Source: Ectothiorhodospiraceae bacterium (lineage in GTDB: Bacteria > Pseudomonadota > Gammaproteobacteria > Nitrococcales > Aquisalimonadaceae). From it: 64,000 bases of DNA. The stretch is from assembly GCA_020831845.1 (NCBI GenBank), contig JAFIFV010000058.1:35405-99404 (forward strand). The letters run 5' to 3'. The notes under the pieces are model-generated. The model was not told the DNA's origin and did not search any database. It saw only the letters and a list, made by a program, of their open reading frames with translations. The translations under genes were made by a program, and so were the position numbers. Below, in pieces: positions 48,592 through 59,977 of the stretch. Each line of letters begins with the position of its first letter. Positions within the stretch are counted from its first letter, which is position 1.

Positions 48592-48693
48592 GGGAATTCC
48601 TCAGTGTTTCGCCTGCAAATTGATCCTGTCAACCGAGCCAGATGGGTTAGAATAGGCGCCTGACCGAGCGATCATGCGCACAGGACGTCGACC

Positions 48694-49878
48694 GTGAATA
48701 CCCGCCGTTTCTTCCGTTTCCTGCTTTTCTACTTCGCACTGGGCATTGCTGCCGCAGCCGCGGTGATGTGGCTGTTTCCGAGCATGCTGGGGCAGGACGA
48801 TCAACTGCCCCAGCGTGTGGTGGAGGTTCGCGAGGCGCCTCCGACCCTCAGTGGCGAGGGGCGCGTGGTCAGGGAGTACGGGCCGGTGTCCTACGCGGAC
48901 GCTGTGGACGCCGCTGCTCCGGCTGTGGTCAATGTCTTCACGGAGAAGCGCGTCACCCGGCAGCGCCACCCGTTCGAGGATGATCCCTTCTTCCGGCGCT
49001 TTTTCGGGGAAGGCTCCGGCGAGCGCGAGCGGACCGAGAACAACCTGGGCTCCGGCGTCATTATCTCGTCCGACGGTTTTGTACTGACCAACAACCACGT
49101 CATCGACGGCGCGGACTCCATTCATGTGGCTCTGAATGACGGCCGCACCACCCGCGCCCGGGTGGTGGGCACCGATCCCGACACCGATCTCGCCGTACTG
49201 GAGATCTCGCTGGACAACCTGCCAGTGATCACGCTGGGACGCTCGGAGGAAATCCGCGTGGGCGACGTGGTCCTGGCCATCGGCAACCCCTTCGGCGTGG
49301 GCCAGACAGTCACGCAGGGGATCGTCAGCGCCACCGGCAGAAGCCAGCTGGGGCTGTCCACCTTCGAGAACTTCATCCAGACGGATGCGGCCATCAATCC
49401 CGGCAACTCCGGCGGAGCGCTGATCAATGCGCATGGGGACCTGGTCGGGATCAACACGGCGATCTTCAGCGGCTCCGGCGGCTCGCACGGCATCGGTTTT
49501 GCCATTCCCGGCCGGCTGGCTCGGGGGGTGATGGAAAGCATCATCGAGCATGGACGTGTAATACGCGGCTGGGCCGGGGTGGAGGTACAGAACATGACCA
49601 CCCAACTGGCAGAATCCTTCGGCCTGGACTCCCAGCATGGCGTGGTGGTGGCAGGCGTGATGCGCGACGGGCCCGCTGCGAGCGCGGGGCTCGCACCCGG
49701 CGACATCATACTGGCCATCAATGGCGATCAGGTGGCGAACGTCCAGGACCTGTTGCACAAAGTCACCGAACACCCGCCCGGGGAGACCATTCGGATGAAG
49801 GGACTGAGCGAAGGCGAACGCAGGGAGTGGGACGTGACTGTACAGGAGCGGCCGGCGGCACGGGAACTCCGGCGCTAG
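48694..49878 (+). CDS. algW: Inner-membrane-anchored serine protease, DegS/AlgW type
   Basis: A 394-residue HtrA protease. One N-terminal membrane helix (LLFYFALGIAAAAAVMWLF) anchors it to the inner membrane. The trypsin-like domain has the triad His in TNNHVID, Asp in DPDTDLAVL and Ser in NPGNSGGAL. There is one PDZ domain (about 290-380, HGVVVAGVMRDGPAASAGLAPGDII) rather than the two of DegP. DegS/AlgW starts cleavage of the anti-sigma factor of sigma-E. It starts with GTG. Proximity to hisCDG and murA matches algW in Pseudomonas. Confidence 0.9.
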   Translation: MNTRRFFRFLLFYFALGIAAAAAVMWLFPSMLGQDDQLPQRVVEVREAPPTLSGEGRVVREYGPVSYADAVDAAAPAVVNVFTEKRVTRQRHPFEDDPFFRRFFGEGSGERERTENNLGSGVIISSDGFVLTNNHVIDGADSIHVALNDGRTTRARVVGTDPDTDLAVLEISLDNLPVITLGRSEEIRVGDVVLAIGNPFGVGQTVTQGIVSATGRSQLGLSTFENFIQTDAAINPGNSGGALINAHGDLVGINTAIFSGSGGSHGIGFAIPGRLARGVMESIIEHGRVIRGWAGVEVQNMTTQLAESFGLDSQHGVVVAGVMRDGPAASAGLAPGDIILAINGDQVANVQDLLHKVTEHPPGETIRMKGLSEGERREWDVTVQERPAARELRR

Positions 49879-49967
49879 CACAGCGGCTCTGGAGGATCAG
49901 GAGGGGGCGGTGACCCTGCCCCGGGCGACGCACGAATACCGGCTTCGGACGGGACAGCGTGAATGCG

Positions 49968-51062
49968 TCAGCGCGTTCCCAGCGCCCGCTCCAAGGCCTC
50001 CAGGAAGGCCGCATTCTCCTCCGGCGTACCCACGGTCACCCGCAGGCAGTCATCCAGCATCGGGTGCGACCCGTCCAGCTTCTTGATCAGTACCCGCTCT
50101 TCTCGCAGGCTCTGGTGTATTGCCCCCGCACTGCCAGTGGGGACGCGGAAGGTAATGAAATTCGCCTGGCTGGGCCAGACCTGCAGTTCCTCAATTCCCG
50201 CGAGCGCCTCGAACAGCCATTGTCGATCCGCGCAAATGCGCGCGGTCTGCTCCTCGAACACCGCCACATGGTCCAGTGAAAAACTTGCACTGAGCTGGGT
50301 GAGCACGCCGATGTTATAGGGAAGGCGGCATTTTTCCAGTTGCTCCAGCCATGCCGGGTGCCCCATCAGATAGCCCAGCCGCAGACCCGCCAGGCCCATT
50401 TTCGACACCGTGCGCATGACCAGCAGCTGGGGGTATCGGGCCAGCTCATCGCTGAAGCTCTGGCCACAGAAGGCGTAATAGGCCTCGTCCAGCACCACCA
50501 CCCCCGGTGCCGCCTCGATCACGGCCTCCACGTCGTCGCGATCGAAGGCGTTGCCGGTGGGGTTGTTCGGATAGGCAAGATAGACGATGGCGGGCTGATG
50601 CCGCCGAATGGCCGCCAGGGTGGCGTCCCGGTCAAGTCCGAAGTCGCCGGGGCGCAGCGGCACCTCCACATAGTCCATGCCAGTGAAACCCGCAATGATC
50701 CGGTACATGGCGAATCCCGGACCAGGCGTGAGCACGCAGCGATCGTCTCCCCCCAGCGCCATGCCAAGCAGCTGGATCAGCTCATCGGAGCCATTTCCCA
50801 GCAACAGTTCCGCGCCGTCGGGCACCTGCAATGTCCGGCGCATGCGCGCCTTCAACAGCGTGGCGGAAGGGTCGGGATAACGGTTCAGCGGCGCACTGCC
50901 CACTTGTTCCAACCAGTCCTGCAGCAGCTCTTCCGGCCAGCCATAGGGGTTTTCCATGGCGTCAAGCTTGATCATGCCGGTGGCCGGGGGTACGTGATAG
51001 GCCTGCATGGAAAGCACTGCCGGCCGCACCAACCGACGAATCAGCGCACCGGGATCATTCAC
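49968..51062 (-). CDS. hisC: Histidinol-phosphate aminotransferase
   Basis: A 364-residue PLP-dependent fold-type I aminotransferase of histidine synthesis. [37 protein letters not shown] and the PLP-lysine segment [14 protein letters not shown] are present. It overlaps hisD by 8 bp as the last gene of hisG-hisD-hisC. Convergent with algW. Confidence 0.95.
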   Translation of the reverse strand: MNDPGALIRRLVRPAVLSMQAYHVPPATGMIKLDAMENPYGWPEELLQDWLEQVGSAPLNRYPDPSATLLKARMRRTLQVPDGAELLLGNGSDELIQLLGMALGGDDRCVLTPGPGFAMYRIIAGFTGMDYVEVPLRPGDFGLDRDATLAAIRRHQPAIVYLAYPNNPTGNAFDRDDVEAVIEAAPGVVVLDEAYYAFCGQSFSDELARYPQLLVMRTVSKMGLAGLRLGYLMGHPAWLEQLEKCRLPYNIGVLTQLSASFSLDHVAVFEEQTARICADRQWLFEALAGIEELQVWPSQANFITFRVPTGSAGAIHQSLREERVLIKKLDGSHPMLDDCLRVTVGTPEENAAFLEALERALGTR

Positions 51063-52368
51063 CCTGCTTGTCCTCCACCCGGTACTCTGCCGACCGCGCG
51101 TGCGCGGTGAGGCCTTCGGCCCGGGCCAGCACGCTGGCCTGGCGGCCCAGCACGGCCGCCCCCTCGGGCGAGCAGTGAATCAGGCTGCTGCGCTTCTGGA
51201 AATCGTACACTCCCAGCGGGGAGGCAAAACGTGCGGTTCGGGATGTCGGCAACACGTGGTCCGGACCGGCGACGTAATCGCCCACCACTTCAGCGGTGTG
51301 CCGCCCCATGAAGATGGCTCCGGCGTGACGGATGCGCTCGGCCATTTTCTCCGGCTGCGCCACCGACAACTCCAAGTGTTCCGGCGCCACGAAGTTCACG
51401 ATCTCCTCCGCTTCCACCAGATCGCGCACGCAGATCAGCGCGCCGCGGCGCGTCAGCGAGGTACGGATGATCTCGGAGCGCTCCATCTGGGGCAGCAACC
51501 GCTCAATGGAGGTCTGTACCTGGTCCAGGTAGAGCGGCTCGGGACACACCAGAATGGCCTGGGCATCCTCGTCATGCTCGGCCTGGGAGAACAGATCCAT
51601 GGCAATCCAGTCCGGGTCGGTCTGGCCATCGCAGACGATCAGGATCTCCGACGGACCGGCGATCATGTCGATACCCACGGTGCCGAATACCCGGCGCTTG
51701 GCTTCCGCCACATAGGCATTACCGGGCCCGACAATCTTGTCCACGGCCGGAACGGACTCCGTTCCGTAGGCCAGTGCGCCGACCGCCTGGGCGCCGCCAA
51801 TAGTGAATACCCGGGTCACACCGCCCAGCCAGGCAGCAGCAAGCACCATGGGGTCGAGATCGCCGTCGGGAGCCGGCACCACCATGATGATCTCCGGCAC
51901 GCCTGCTACCGTGGCGGGCAAGGCGTTCATCAGGACGGACGATGGGTAAGCCGCCTTGCCCCCGGGGACATACAGGCCCACCCGGTCCAACGGCTGTACC
52001 TTCTGACCGAGCAGGGTCCCGGTATCGTCCCGGTAGGACCAGGACTCCGCCTTCTGCCGCTCGGCGTAGCTGCGGATGCGGTCGGCAGCGAACCGAAGCG
52101 CCTGCTGCTGCTCGGCGGGCAACGCGTCGAATGCCGCCCTGAGGCGCTCAGGCCCCAGCTCCAGTTCAGCGACGGAGCTGGCCTGCAGTCGGTCGAACCT
52201 GGCCGTATAGCGCAGCACCGCCGCATCCCCCTCACGCCGGACGGCGGAGAGGATTTCGCTCACCGCGCTCTCCACGCGTGATTCGTGCTCCTGCTCCCAG
52301 GCGGTCAGCGACCGCAGGGCTTCCCAGAAGTCCGGTTGCGTTGTGCTCAGACGGCGAATATCCAACAT
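51055..52368 (-). CDS. hisD: Histidinol dehydrogenase
   Basis: A 437-residue zinc enzyme making the last two oxidations to histidine. [39 protein letters not shown] and the DLFSQAEHD metal/catalytic segment are diagnostic. Near the C-terminus [14 protein letters not shown] is also conserved. Follows hisG by 15 bp. Confidence 0.97.
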   Translation of the reverse strand: MLDIRRLSTTQPDFWEALRSLTAWEQEHESRVESAVSEILSAVRREGDAAVLRYTARFDRLQASSVAELELGPERLRAAFDALPAEQQQALRFAADRIRSYAERQKAESWSYRDDTGTLLGQKVQPLDRVGLYVPGGKAAYPSSVLMNALPATVAGVPEIIMVVPAPDGDLDPMVLAAAWLGGVTRVFTIGGAQAVGALAYGTESVPAVDKIVGPGNAYVAEAKRRVFGTVGIDMIAGPSEILIVCDGQTDPDWIAMDLFSQAEHDEDAQAILVCPEPLYLDQVQTSIERLLPQMERSEIIRTSLTRRGALICVRDLVEAEEIVNFVAPEHLELSVAQPEKMAERIRHAGAIFMGRHTAEVVGDYVAGPDHVLPTSRTARFASPLGVYDFQKRSSLIHCSPEGAAVLGRQASVLARAEGLTAHARSAEYRVEDKQGE

Positions 52369-52383
52369 GATCAGACCTCGAAC

Positions 52384-53019
52384 TCACTTATCTTCAACGG
52401 CGGCGGCCAGGCTATCGATCAGCGCCTTGATGCGGCGATGCTTCATCTTCATGGAAGCCCGGTTGACGATCAGCCGTGAACTGATGTCGGCGATATGCTC
52501 CAGCGGCTCCAGCCCGTTCGCCTTCAGCGTGTTGCCGGTGTCCACCAGATCCACGATCAGGTCGGACAGGCCCGCCAGCGGTGCCAGTTCCATGGATCCG
52601 TACAATTTCACGGTCTCCACCTGCCGGCCCTGCTCGGCGAAGTACCGCCGGGTGATATTGACGAATTTGGTGGCCACGCGCAGCGCGCCGTGGCCGTGAT
52701 TCGAGCCGGGTTTGCCGGCCACCATGAGCCGACAACAGGCGATCTTCAGATCCAGCGGCTCGTAGAGATCCTCCCCGCCGTGCTCCATCAGCACATCCTT
52801 GCCGGCCACGCCGACATCGGCGGCGCCGTACTGCACGTAGGTGGGCACGTCGGTTGCGCGGAGGATCACGATATGGACGCCGTCCTGGGTGGTATCCAGC
52901 ACCAGCTTGCGGCTGCTGCCCGGATCCTCCAGTGGCTCGATACCGGCCGAGGCCAGCAGCGGCAACGTGTCCTCGAGGATGCGTCCCTTTGACAGAGCAA
53001 TGGTCAACGTGTTGCTCAT
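52384..53019 (-). CDS. hisG: ATP phosphoribosyltransferase, short form (HisG)
   Basis: A 211-residue catalytic subunit of the first step of histidine synthesis. [30 protein letters not shown] and the PRPP-binding segment [18 protein letters not shown] are present. The C-terminal ACT-like regulatory domain of the long form is absent, so activity should need HisZ, which is not in this window. Start [11 protein letters not shown] at 53019; the longer frame overlaps murA. Confidence 0.95.
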   Translation of the reverse strand: MSNTLTIALSKGRILEDTLPLLASAGIEPLEDPGSSRKLVLDTTQDGVHIVILRATDVPTYVQYGAADVGVAGKDVLMEHGGEDLYEPLDLKIACCRLMVAGKPGSNHGHGALRVATKFVNITRRYFAEQGRQVETVKLYGSMELAPLAGLSDLIVDLVDTGNTLKANGLEPLEHIADISSRLIVNRASMKMKHRRIKALIDSLAAAVEDK

Positions 53020-53039
53020 GTTCGCCTTCCCGTCATCGC

Positions 53040-54592
<1,553 letters not shown>

Positions 54593-54673
54593 GATTCGGG
54601 TTCCGCCTTTGCTTGCACGAAGCCTTGCCCGCCACGCCATGGGCAACACACTGCATGTCGCCGCCGGCAAGTA

Positions 54674-55018
54674 CTACCGGGCTTCGGCCTCGTCTCCCGG
54701 CCGGCCCAGCGAAAGCAGGGATTCCACGCCGCAGACCAGCGCCAGGTTTCTGAGTTGGGCGGGTATGTTAACAAAGCTGAGGGGTTGTCCGCTCGTTCGC
54801 GATTCCCGCGTCCAGGCAACCAGCACCGCCAGCCCGGCGCTGTCCGCCCTGACCACCTGCTCCAGATCCACCGTCATCGGTCCGGAAGCCAGTTCCTGCA
54901 GGCCCTGCTGCCAGAGTCCGCGAGCCGAACGCAGGCCAAGCTCCCCCCGCACGCGGAAGTGCCGGCCCCCATCCGTTGATTCCAGCACGGCGTCCGGTGC
55001 GGTCGCGTCAGTCATCAC
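54674..55018 (-). CDS. mlaB: STAS-domain protein MlaB
   Basis: A 114-residue cytoplasmic STAS protein that stabilises the MlaFE transporter. The core reads GPMTVDLEQVVRADSAGLAVLVAW, with the conserved serine-containing loop VRADSAGL that contacts MlaF. It overlaps mlaD by 11 bp. There is no mlaC between mlaD and mlaB, unlike the usual mlaFEDCB. Confidence 0.88.
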   Translation of the reverse strand: MMTDATAPDAVLESTDGGRHFRVRGELGLRSARGLWQQGLQELASGPMTVDLEQVVRADSAGLAVLVAWTRESRTSGQPLSFVNIPAQLRNLALVCGVESLLSLGRPGDEAEAR

Positions 55019-55475
55019 TTTCTCCCATGGAGGTCAGGAACCGACCGATCAGCCGCTCGAGCACCAGCGCGGACTGGGTCAGTGCGATCTCGTCGCCGGG
55101 CTCAAGGAACCAGTCCGTGCCTCCGGGGTCGAGCGCGATGTACTGCTCCCCGAGCAACCCGGAAGTATAGATGGCGGCACTGGTGTCCTCCGGGATCCGG
55201 TCGAATCGCTCCTCGATGGTAATCGTCACCACCGCGTCGTATCGCGCCGGATCCAGTTCTATGGACTTGACCCTGCCGATACGCACACCGGCCATGGTGA
55301 CGGGCGCGCGCACCCGCAGCCCACCCACGTTGTCGAAGCGCAGATGCACGTCGTAGCCCTGCGTGGTCTGGAACACGGGAATGTTGCTGACCTGCATCGC
55401 GAGCCCGAACAGGGCGGCGAAACCGGCTGCAACGAAGATTCCCACCCAGATTTCAATAATGCGCTGCTTTGCCAT
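55008..55475 (-). CDS. mlaD: MCE-domain lipid-binding protein MlaD
   Basis: A 155-residue protein with one N-terminal membrane helix (EIWVGIFVAAGFAALFGLAM) and an MCE domain (YDVHLRFDNVGGLRVRAPVTMAGVRIGRV to SGLLGEQYIALDPGG). Six copies form the periplasmic ring over MlaE. The ATG at 55475 (MAKQRIIEIW) fits the family; the longer frame runs into the hairpin and the mlaE end. Confidence 0.93.
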   Translation of the reverse strand: MAKQRIIEIWVGIFVAAGFAALFGLAMQVSNIPVFQTTQGYDVHLRFDNVGGLRVRAPVTMAGVRIGRVKSIELDPARYDAVVTITIEERFDRIPEDTSAAIYTSGLLGEQYIALDPGGTDWFLEPGDEIALTQSALVLERLIGRFLTSMGESDD

Positions 55476-55500
55476 CCAGGCCCCCTGTATGGACAACCCG

Positions 55501-55530
55501 AACCGTCCCCGCGGCGACGCGGGGACGGTT
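55501..55530 (-). terminator. Perfect 12-bp hairpin between mlaE and mlaD
   Basis: AACCGTCCCCGC (55501-55512) pairs with GCGGGGACGGTT (55519-55530) around a 6-nt loop, directly after the mlaE stop. No U-tract. It is unusual inside an operon whose other junctions overlap. Its arms share CCGTCCCCG with the hairpin at 3479-3506. Confidence 0.5.
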
Positions 55531-55531
55531 A

Positions 55532-56311
55532 TCAACCAAACATGACCGCCGTCAGCACGAAGTCCAGCCCCAGCACCGCCAGCGACGTATGCACGACGGT
55601 CCTGGTCGTGGCGCGGCTCACCCCTTCCGAGGTGGGCGTCGCGTCACAGCCCTCGTAGACGGCAATCCAGCTGGCCACGAAACCGAACACCAGGCTCTTG
55701 ATGACGCCGTTCAGCACGTCCTCGCGGAAATCCACCGCCGCCTGCATCTGCGACCAGAACGAACCCTCGTCGACTCCCAGCGCGAACGCACTCACCACAT
55801 AGGCACCCATGATGCCCAGAAAGCTGAAGATGGCGGCCAGCAGCGGCATGGACAGGAACCCCGCCAGCAGGCGTGGTGCGATAACCCGCTTGATCGGGTC
55901 CACCGCCATCATCTCCATGCCGGAGAGCTGCTCCGTGGTCTTCATCAGGCCTATCTCGGCGGTGAGCGCCGAGCCCGCCCGGCCGGCGAACAGCAGCGCC
56001 GTGACCACCGGCCCCAGTTCGCGCAACAGGGAGAGCGCCACCAGTACGCCCAGCGACTGCTCTGCGCCGAAATTCACCAGCGTGTTGTAGCCCTGCAGCG
56101 CCAGCACCATGCCGACGAAGGTCCCGGACACGACGATGATCAGCAGCGACAGCACACCGATGGCGTAGAGCTGCTGCACGACCAGCCCCGGACGCAGCAC
56201 CAAGGCCGGCACGCCCACCAGCGCCCGCAGCAGGAACTGTGTACCGCGGCCCAGCCGCCCCAGACTGTTCAGCGTCTTCTCGCCCAGCAGACCGAACAGC
56301 CGCAGCATCAA
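55532..56311 (-). CDS. mlaE: ABC transporter permease MlaE
   Basis: A 259-residue polytopic membrane protein of the phospholipid transport system that keeps the outer membrane asymmetric. It has the MlaE (DUF140) signatures [35 protein letters not shown] and [14 protein letters not shown]. It overlaps mlaF by 4 bp. Confidence 0.95.
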   Translation of the reverse strand: MMLRLFGLLGEKTLNSLGRLGRGTQFLLRALVGVPALVLRPGLVVQQLYAIGVLSLLIIVVSGTFVGMVLALQGYNTLVNFGAEQSLGVLVALSLLRELGPVVTALLFAGRAGSALTAEIGLMKTTEQLSGMEMMAVDPIKRVIAPRLLAGFLSMPLLAAIFSFLGIMGAYVVSAFALGVDEGSFWSQMQAAVDFREDVLNGVIKSLVFGFVASWIAVYEGCDATPTSEGVSRATTRTVVHTSLAVLGLDFVLTAVMFG

Positions 56312-57132
56312 CGCCTCCCCAGCAAGTCGTCTTCCAGGCTCGGGCCGGGATAGTGGAATGGCACCGGACCATCCGGCAGCGCGTGCATGAACTGCTTCAC
56401 CCAGGCCGAATTGCTGTCCGCAAGCTCCCTCGGCGAGCCTGATTCCACCACCCTGCCCTCGGAAATCACGAAGATACGGTCGGCGATCTGGGCGGTCTCC
56501 ACGACATCATGGGAAACCACCACGCTGGTCAACCCCAGCGCGTCGTTCAGGCGCCGGATCAGCGACACCAGCACGCCCATGGAGATAGGGTCCTGGCCGG
56601 CGAACGGCTCGTCGTACATCATCAGCTGCGGGTCCAGCGCGATCGCGCGGGCCAGCGCAACGCGGCGGGCCATGCCGCCGGACAACTCGCTGGGCATCAT
56701 GTCGCGCGCGCCGCGCAACCCCACCGCTTCCAGCTTCAGCAGCACCAGGTCGCGGATCAGCGGTTCCGGCAGATCGGTGTGTTCCCGCAACGGGAAAGCG
56801 ACGTTCTCGAACACCGACAGGTGCGTGAACAAGGCGCCGCTCTGGAACAGCATGCCCATGCGCCGACGCATGCGGAACAAGGCGTCCCGCCCCAGGCGCG
56901 GAACGTCATGGCCGAGTACGTGCACGCTGCCGGCATCGGGCTGCAACTGGCCGCCGATCAGCCTCAGCAGCGTGGTCTTGCCGGTGCCGCTGGGCCCCAT
57001 GATTGCGGTGACCTCGCCGCGCCGGATCTGCACATCCACGCCGTCGAAGATGACCCGCTCGCCACGGCGAAAGCACAATTGGCGAACGTCCACCAGGACG
57101 TCTGGATCGGCATGGGAAACGCTGTTGGTCAT
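56308..57132 (-). CDS. mlaF: ABC transporter ATP-binding protein MlaF
   Basis: A 274-residue ABC ATPase that drives the Mla transporter. Walker [12 protein letters not shown]-loop in [11 protein letters not shown], signature [16 protein letters not shown] and Walker [14 protein letters not shown] are intact. FEN...[11 protein letters not shown] is typical of the MlaF group. First gene of mlaFEDB, preceded by a good promoter at 57177-57205. Confidence 0.96.
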   Translation of the reverse strand: MTNSVSHADPDVLVDVRQLCFRRGERVIFDGVDVQIRRGEVTAIMGPSGTGKTTLLRLIGGQLQPDAGSVHVLGHDVPRLGRDALFRMRRRMGMLFQSGALFTHLSVFENVAFPLREHTDLPEPLIRDLVLLKLEAVGLRGARDMMPSELSGGMARRVALARAIALDPQLMMYDEPFAGQDPISMGVLVSLIRRLNDALGLTSVVVSHDVVETAQIADRIFVISEGRVVESGSPRELADSNSAWVKQFMHALPDGPVPFHYPGPSLEDDLLGRR

Positions 57133-57176
57133 GAGGTCTGGAGCCCGGCACGGAAGGCATCTGATTTTGGTGGTCG

Positions 57177-57205
57177 AGTATCAGTGAAGCCTTCGGGTGA
57201 GTCAA
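57177..57205 (-). promoter_or_regulatory. Sigma-70 promoter of the mla operon
   Basis: On the minus strand TTGACT (57200-57205) and GATACT (57177-57182) are separated by 17 bp (five and four consensus matches). Transcription would start near 57170, about 37 nt before the mlaF ATG. Confidence 0.55.
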
Positions 57206-57439
57206 ATTGACCCCATCGGGGGACAGACCGGCCGGGACCGCGCTTCCGGGGCCGCTCTCGCATGGGCGACACCATCCACGAGAAGGCCGCCGCCTCCACC
57301 GACGACGTGTGTTCTACCTGCCAGTGCCTTACCATTCCCCCGGGGAACGGCGAATCAGATCCCGAACGCCGGCTGATCCGTGTCCCACCTGTGTTTCCGG
57401 CCACCGTTTTCTGCGATCCAGCGAGAACCCGTCTGCTCC
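57206..57439. other. Divergent spacer between mlaF promoter and yrbG
   Basis: No recognisable gene. A minus-strand frame of 91 codons (57129-57404) overlaps the promoter and has a low-complexity, basic translation with no family resemblance. The yrbG promoter is presumably here, but I cannot point to it. Confidence 0.3.
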
Positions 57440-58387
57440 ATGACCATCGCCCTGCACCTGTTGCTGATCCTGCTTTGCTTCCTTTCCCTCGCCTGGAGCG
57501 CGGACCGCTTCGTACTCTCCGCCGGCAAGCTGGCGCTCAGGCTGGGCATGGCCCCGGTACTGGTGGGCCTGGTGATCATCGGTTTCGGCACCTCGGCCCC
57601 CGAAATCCTGGTATCTGCCCTGGCCTCCATGAACGGCAACACCGGCCTGGCAGTCGGCAATGCCCTGGGCTCGAATGTGGCCAATATCGCCCTGATTCTG
57701 GCCTGCGCCGGGCTGATAACGCCGCTGCTGGTGCGTGAAAGGGACGTGCGACGGGAACTGATTGCGCTGGCGGTGGCAACTCTGCTCGTTCCCCTGCTCC
57801 TGCTTGATGGCATCCTGGGTCGACTGGAAGGCGCCCTGCTGATTGGCGGATTGCTCGGCGTGCTGGCGTGGCTGATTCACGCGAGCCTGAACGATCCCGC
57901 GGCGGTCCCCACGGAGGAACTGCCGGAGACCGCCGGCGAACGCCTCCCTCCCGTACTGCTATGGATTGCCGGGAGCTTGCTTGTACTGCTGGCGAGCGCC
58001 CAGCTACTGGTCTGGTCCGCCGTGGAGCTGGCCACGCTTGCCGGGGTGAGCGATCTGGTGATCGGTCTGACCATCGTCGCACTGGGTACCAGTCTGCCGG
58101 AGCTGGCCACCGCAATCTCCGCCGCGCGACGGCGGGAGTACGCCCTGGTCCTCGGCAACATCCTCGGTTCCAACCTGTTCAACCTGCTGGCGGTACTCGG
58201 CACCGCGGCGCTGATCCACCCGGCCGTGCTGCCCGCTGAAGTGCTCTACCGCGATTACGCGGTGATGGCGGCGCTGACCCTGATCGTGACCCTGGGAATT
58301 GCCCTGCGCGGCCGTATCGGCAGACCGCTTGCCCTGCTGCTTCTGGCCACCTACCCCATCTATCAGGTGCTGGTATTTACACTGTAA
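57440..58387 (+). CDS. yrbG: Calcium/sodium antiporter family protein YrbG
   Basis: A 315-residue membrane protein with ten predicted helices and the two inverted alpha-repeats of cation/Ca exchangers: GFGTSAPEILVSALASMNG with NALGSNVANIALILA, and ALGTSLPELATAISAARR with NILGSNLFNLLAVLG. The conserved acidic residue is in each repeat (APE, LPE). Transported ions are not proven for this branch. Start at 57440 (MTIALHLLLI) places the first helix normally. Confidence 0.9.
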   Translation: MTIALHLLLILLCFLSLAWSADRFVLSAGKLALRLGMAPVLVGLVIIGFGTSAPEILVSALASMNGNTGLAVGNALGSNVANIALILACAGLITPLLVRERDVRRELIALAVATLLVPLLLLDGILGRLEGALLIGGLLGVLAWLIHASLNDPAAVPTEELPETAGERLPPVLLWIAGSLLVLLASAQLLVWSAVELATLAGVSDLVIGLTIVALGTSLPELATAISAARRREYALVLGNILGSNLFNLLAVLGTAALIHPAVLPAEVLYRDYAVMAALTLIVTLGIALRGRIGRPLALLLLATYPIYQVLVFTL

Positions 58388-58421
58388 ACTGCGGGCCTGA
58401 GACGCTCCGGATGCCTGGACC

Positions 58422-59420
58422 ATGATCGATCAGCGGTTTGCACATCACATCAGCGACGACAAGCTGCGCCAGCTCGGCCGCCGCGTGCTGGAACTGGAAG
58501 CAGACGAAGTGCGGGCTCTCACCGCCCGCATCGACGAAGCCTTTGTGCGCGCCTGTCACTACCTGCTGCAATGCGAGGGCCGCATCGTCGTCCTTGGTAT
58601 GGGCAAGTCCGGACACGTGGGCAGCAAGATCGCAGCCACGCTGGCCAGCACCGGTTCGCCGGCGTTCTTCGTTCACCCCGGCGAGGCCAGCCACGGCGAC
58701 CTGGGCATGATCACCCAGAAGGATGTGGTGCTGGCGCTGTCCAATTCCGGCGAGACCGATGAAATCATCACCATCCTGCCCCTGATCAAGCGTCTGGGCG
58801 TCCCGCTGGTCAGCATGACCGGCAAGCCTGGCTCAACGCTGGCCAAGGCGGCATCGGTCAATATCGACGTTGGGGTGCGGCAGGAAGCCTGTCCGCTGAA
58901 CCTGGCCCCCACCGCCAGCACCACCGCCGCGCTGGCCATGGGCGACGCACTGGCCGTGGCCTTGCTGGAGGCTCGCGGCTTTACTGCCGAGGACTTCGCC
59001 CGCTCGCATCCGGGCGGCCGACTGGGTCGCCGCTTGCTGCTGCTGGTGGACGACCTCATCCACCGCGACGATGCGCTGCCCCGGGTGCCGCCGGACGCCC
59101 CGCTGCGCGACGCGCTGGTGGAAATGAGCCGCAAGGGGCTCGGCATGACCGTGGTCATGGACGGTGGAGACCGGCTGCTGGGCATCTTCACCGACGGCGA
59201 TCTGCGCCGTAGCCTCGACCGGGGCATTGATCTGCAGAACACGCGCGTGGAAGAGTTGATGACGCGCAACCCGCGAACCATCCGGCTCGGGGCGCTGGCA
59301 GCGGAAGCGCTGCAGTTGATGGAGAGCCACAAGATCAACGCCATCGTGGTGCTGGATCATGAAGACCGCGTCGTGGGCGCGCTGAACATGCACGACCTGC
59401 TGCGGTCCGGGGTGGTGTGA
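58422..59420 (+). CDS. kdsD: D-arabinose 5-phosphate isomerase KdsD
   Basis: A 332-residue enzyme converting ribulose 5-phosphate to arabinose 5-phosphate, the first step to KDO. An SIS domain (VVLGMGKSGHVGSKIAATLAS, FFVHPGEASHGDLGMI, LSNSGETDEI) is followed by two CBS domains (about 205-325). The SIS histidines of the active site are kept (FVHPGEASHGD). Followed directly by kdsC (TGATG overlap). Confidence 0.96.
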   Translation: MIDQRFAHHISDDKLRQLGRRVLELEADEVRALTARIDEAFVRACHYLLQCEGRIVVLGMGKSGHVGSKIAATLASTGSPAFFVHPGEASHGDLGMITQKDVVLALSNSGETDEIITILPLIKRLGVPLVSMTGKPGSTLAKAASVNIDVGVRQEACPLNLAPTASTTAALAMGDALAVALLEARGFTAEDFARSHPGGRLGRRLLLLVDDLIHRDDALPRVPPDAPLRDALVEMSRKGLGMTVVMDGGDRLLGIFTDGDLRRSLDRGIDLQNTRVEELMTRNPRTIRLGALAAEALQLMESHKINAIVVLDHEDRVVGALNMHDLLRSGVV

Positions 59421-59977
59421 TGAATCTGCCTGTCACCTTCGAGATGCCCGGCCAATCGGTACTGGACCGCGCCGCCCGCACGCGCCTGCTGGCGCTGGAC
59501 GTGGACGGCGTACTGACCGACGGCAGCGTCTGGTACGGCGAGCAAGGCGAAACCCTGAAACCGTTCAATATCCTGGACGGGCTGGGGATCCGGCTGCTGC
59601 TGGAGAACGGCATCGCCGTGGCCGTGATCACCGCGCGCCGATCGGCGCCACTGCTGCGCCGGACCGAGGACCTGCGCATACCCCACGTACTGACCGGGGT
59701 AGGCGACAAACCGCAGGCCTGGGCCGGCCTGCTTGCCGAACTGCACCTGGACAGCGACGAGGCCGCCTTCATGGGGGACGACCTGATCGACCTGGCGGTG
59801 CTCCGCCGGGCCGGCCTGGCAATGACCGTACCCAATGCACACCCGCTGTTGCTGCAGGAATGTCACTGGCACAGCCGCCGCCCGGGCGGACAGGGTGCCG
59901 TGCGTGAAGCCAGCGAGCTGATCCTGCACGCCCAGGGGCGGCTCCAGGCGATCCTGGAGCGTTATCGCCATGGGTAA
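59420..59977 (+). CDS. kdsC: 3-deoxy-D-manno-octulosonate 8-phosphate phosphatase KdsC
   Basis: A 185-residue HAD-family phosphatase giving free KDO. Motif I is LALDVDGVLTDG, motif II VITARRS, motif III the Lys of GDKPQAW and motif IV FMGDDLIDLAVL. The cap domain is minimal, as in the tetrameric KdsC group. ATG at 59420 overlaps the kdsD stop; a GTG codon 3 bp earlier is also possible. Overlaps lptC by 8 bp. Confidence 0.95.
   Translation: MNLPVTFEMPGQSVLDRAARTRLLALDVDGVLTDGSVWYGEQGETLKPFNILDGLGIRLLLENGIAVAVITARRSAPLLRRTEDLRIPHVLTGVGDKPQAWAGLLAELHLDSDEAAFMGDDLIDLAVLRRAGLAMTVPNAHPLLLQECHWHSRRPGGQGAVREASELILHAQGRLQAILERYRHG

Noticed and set aside
48592..48693. Divergent promoters for the Nif3-like gene and algW
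   Set aside because: TTGACA on the minus strand lacks a good -10, and TAGAAT on the plus strand has its nearest TTGATC 22 bp away.
49905..49924. Terminator between algW and hisC
   Set aside because: Only a 5-bp GGGGC/GCCCC stem without a U-tract; too weak to call.
57129..57404. 91-codon minus-strand frame upstream of mlaF
   Set aside because: Overlaps the mla promoter and has no recognisable domain or ribosome-binding site.
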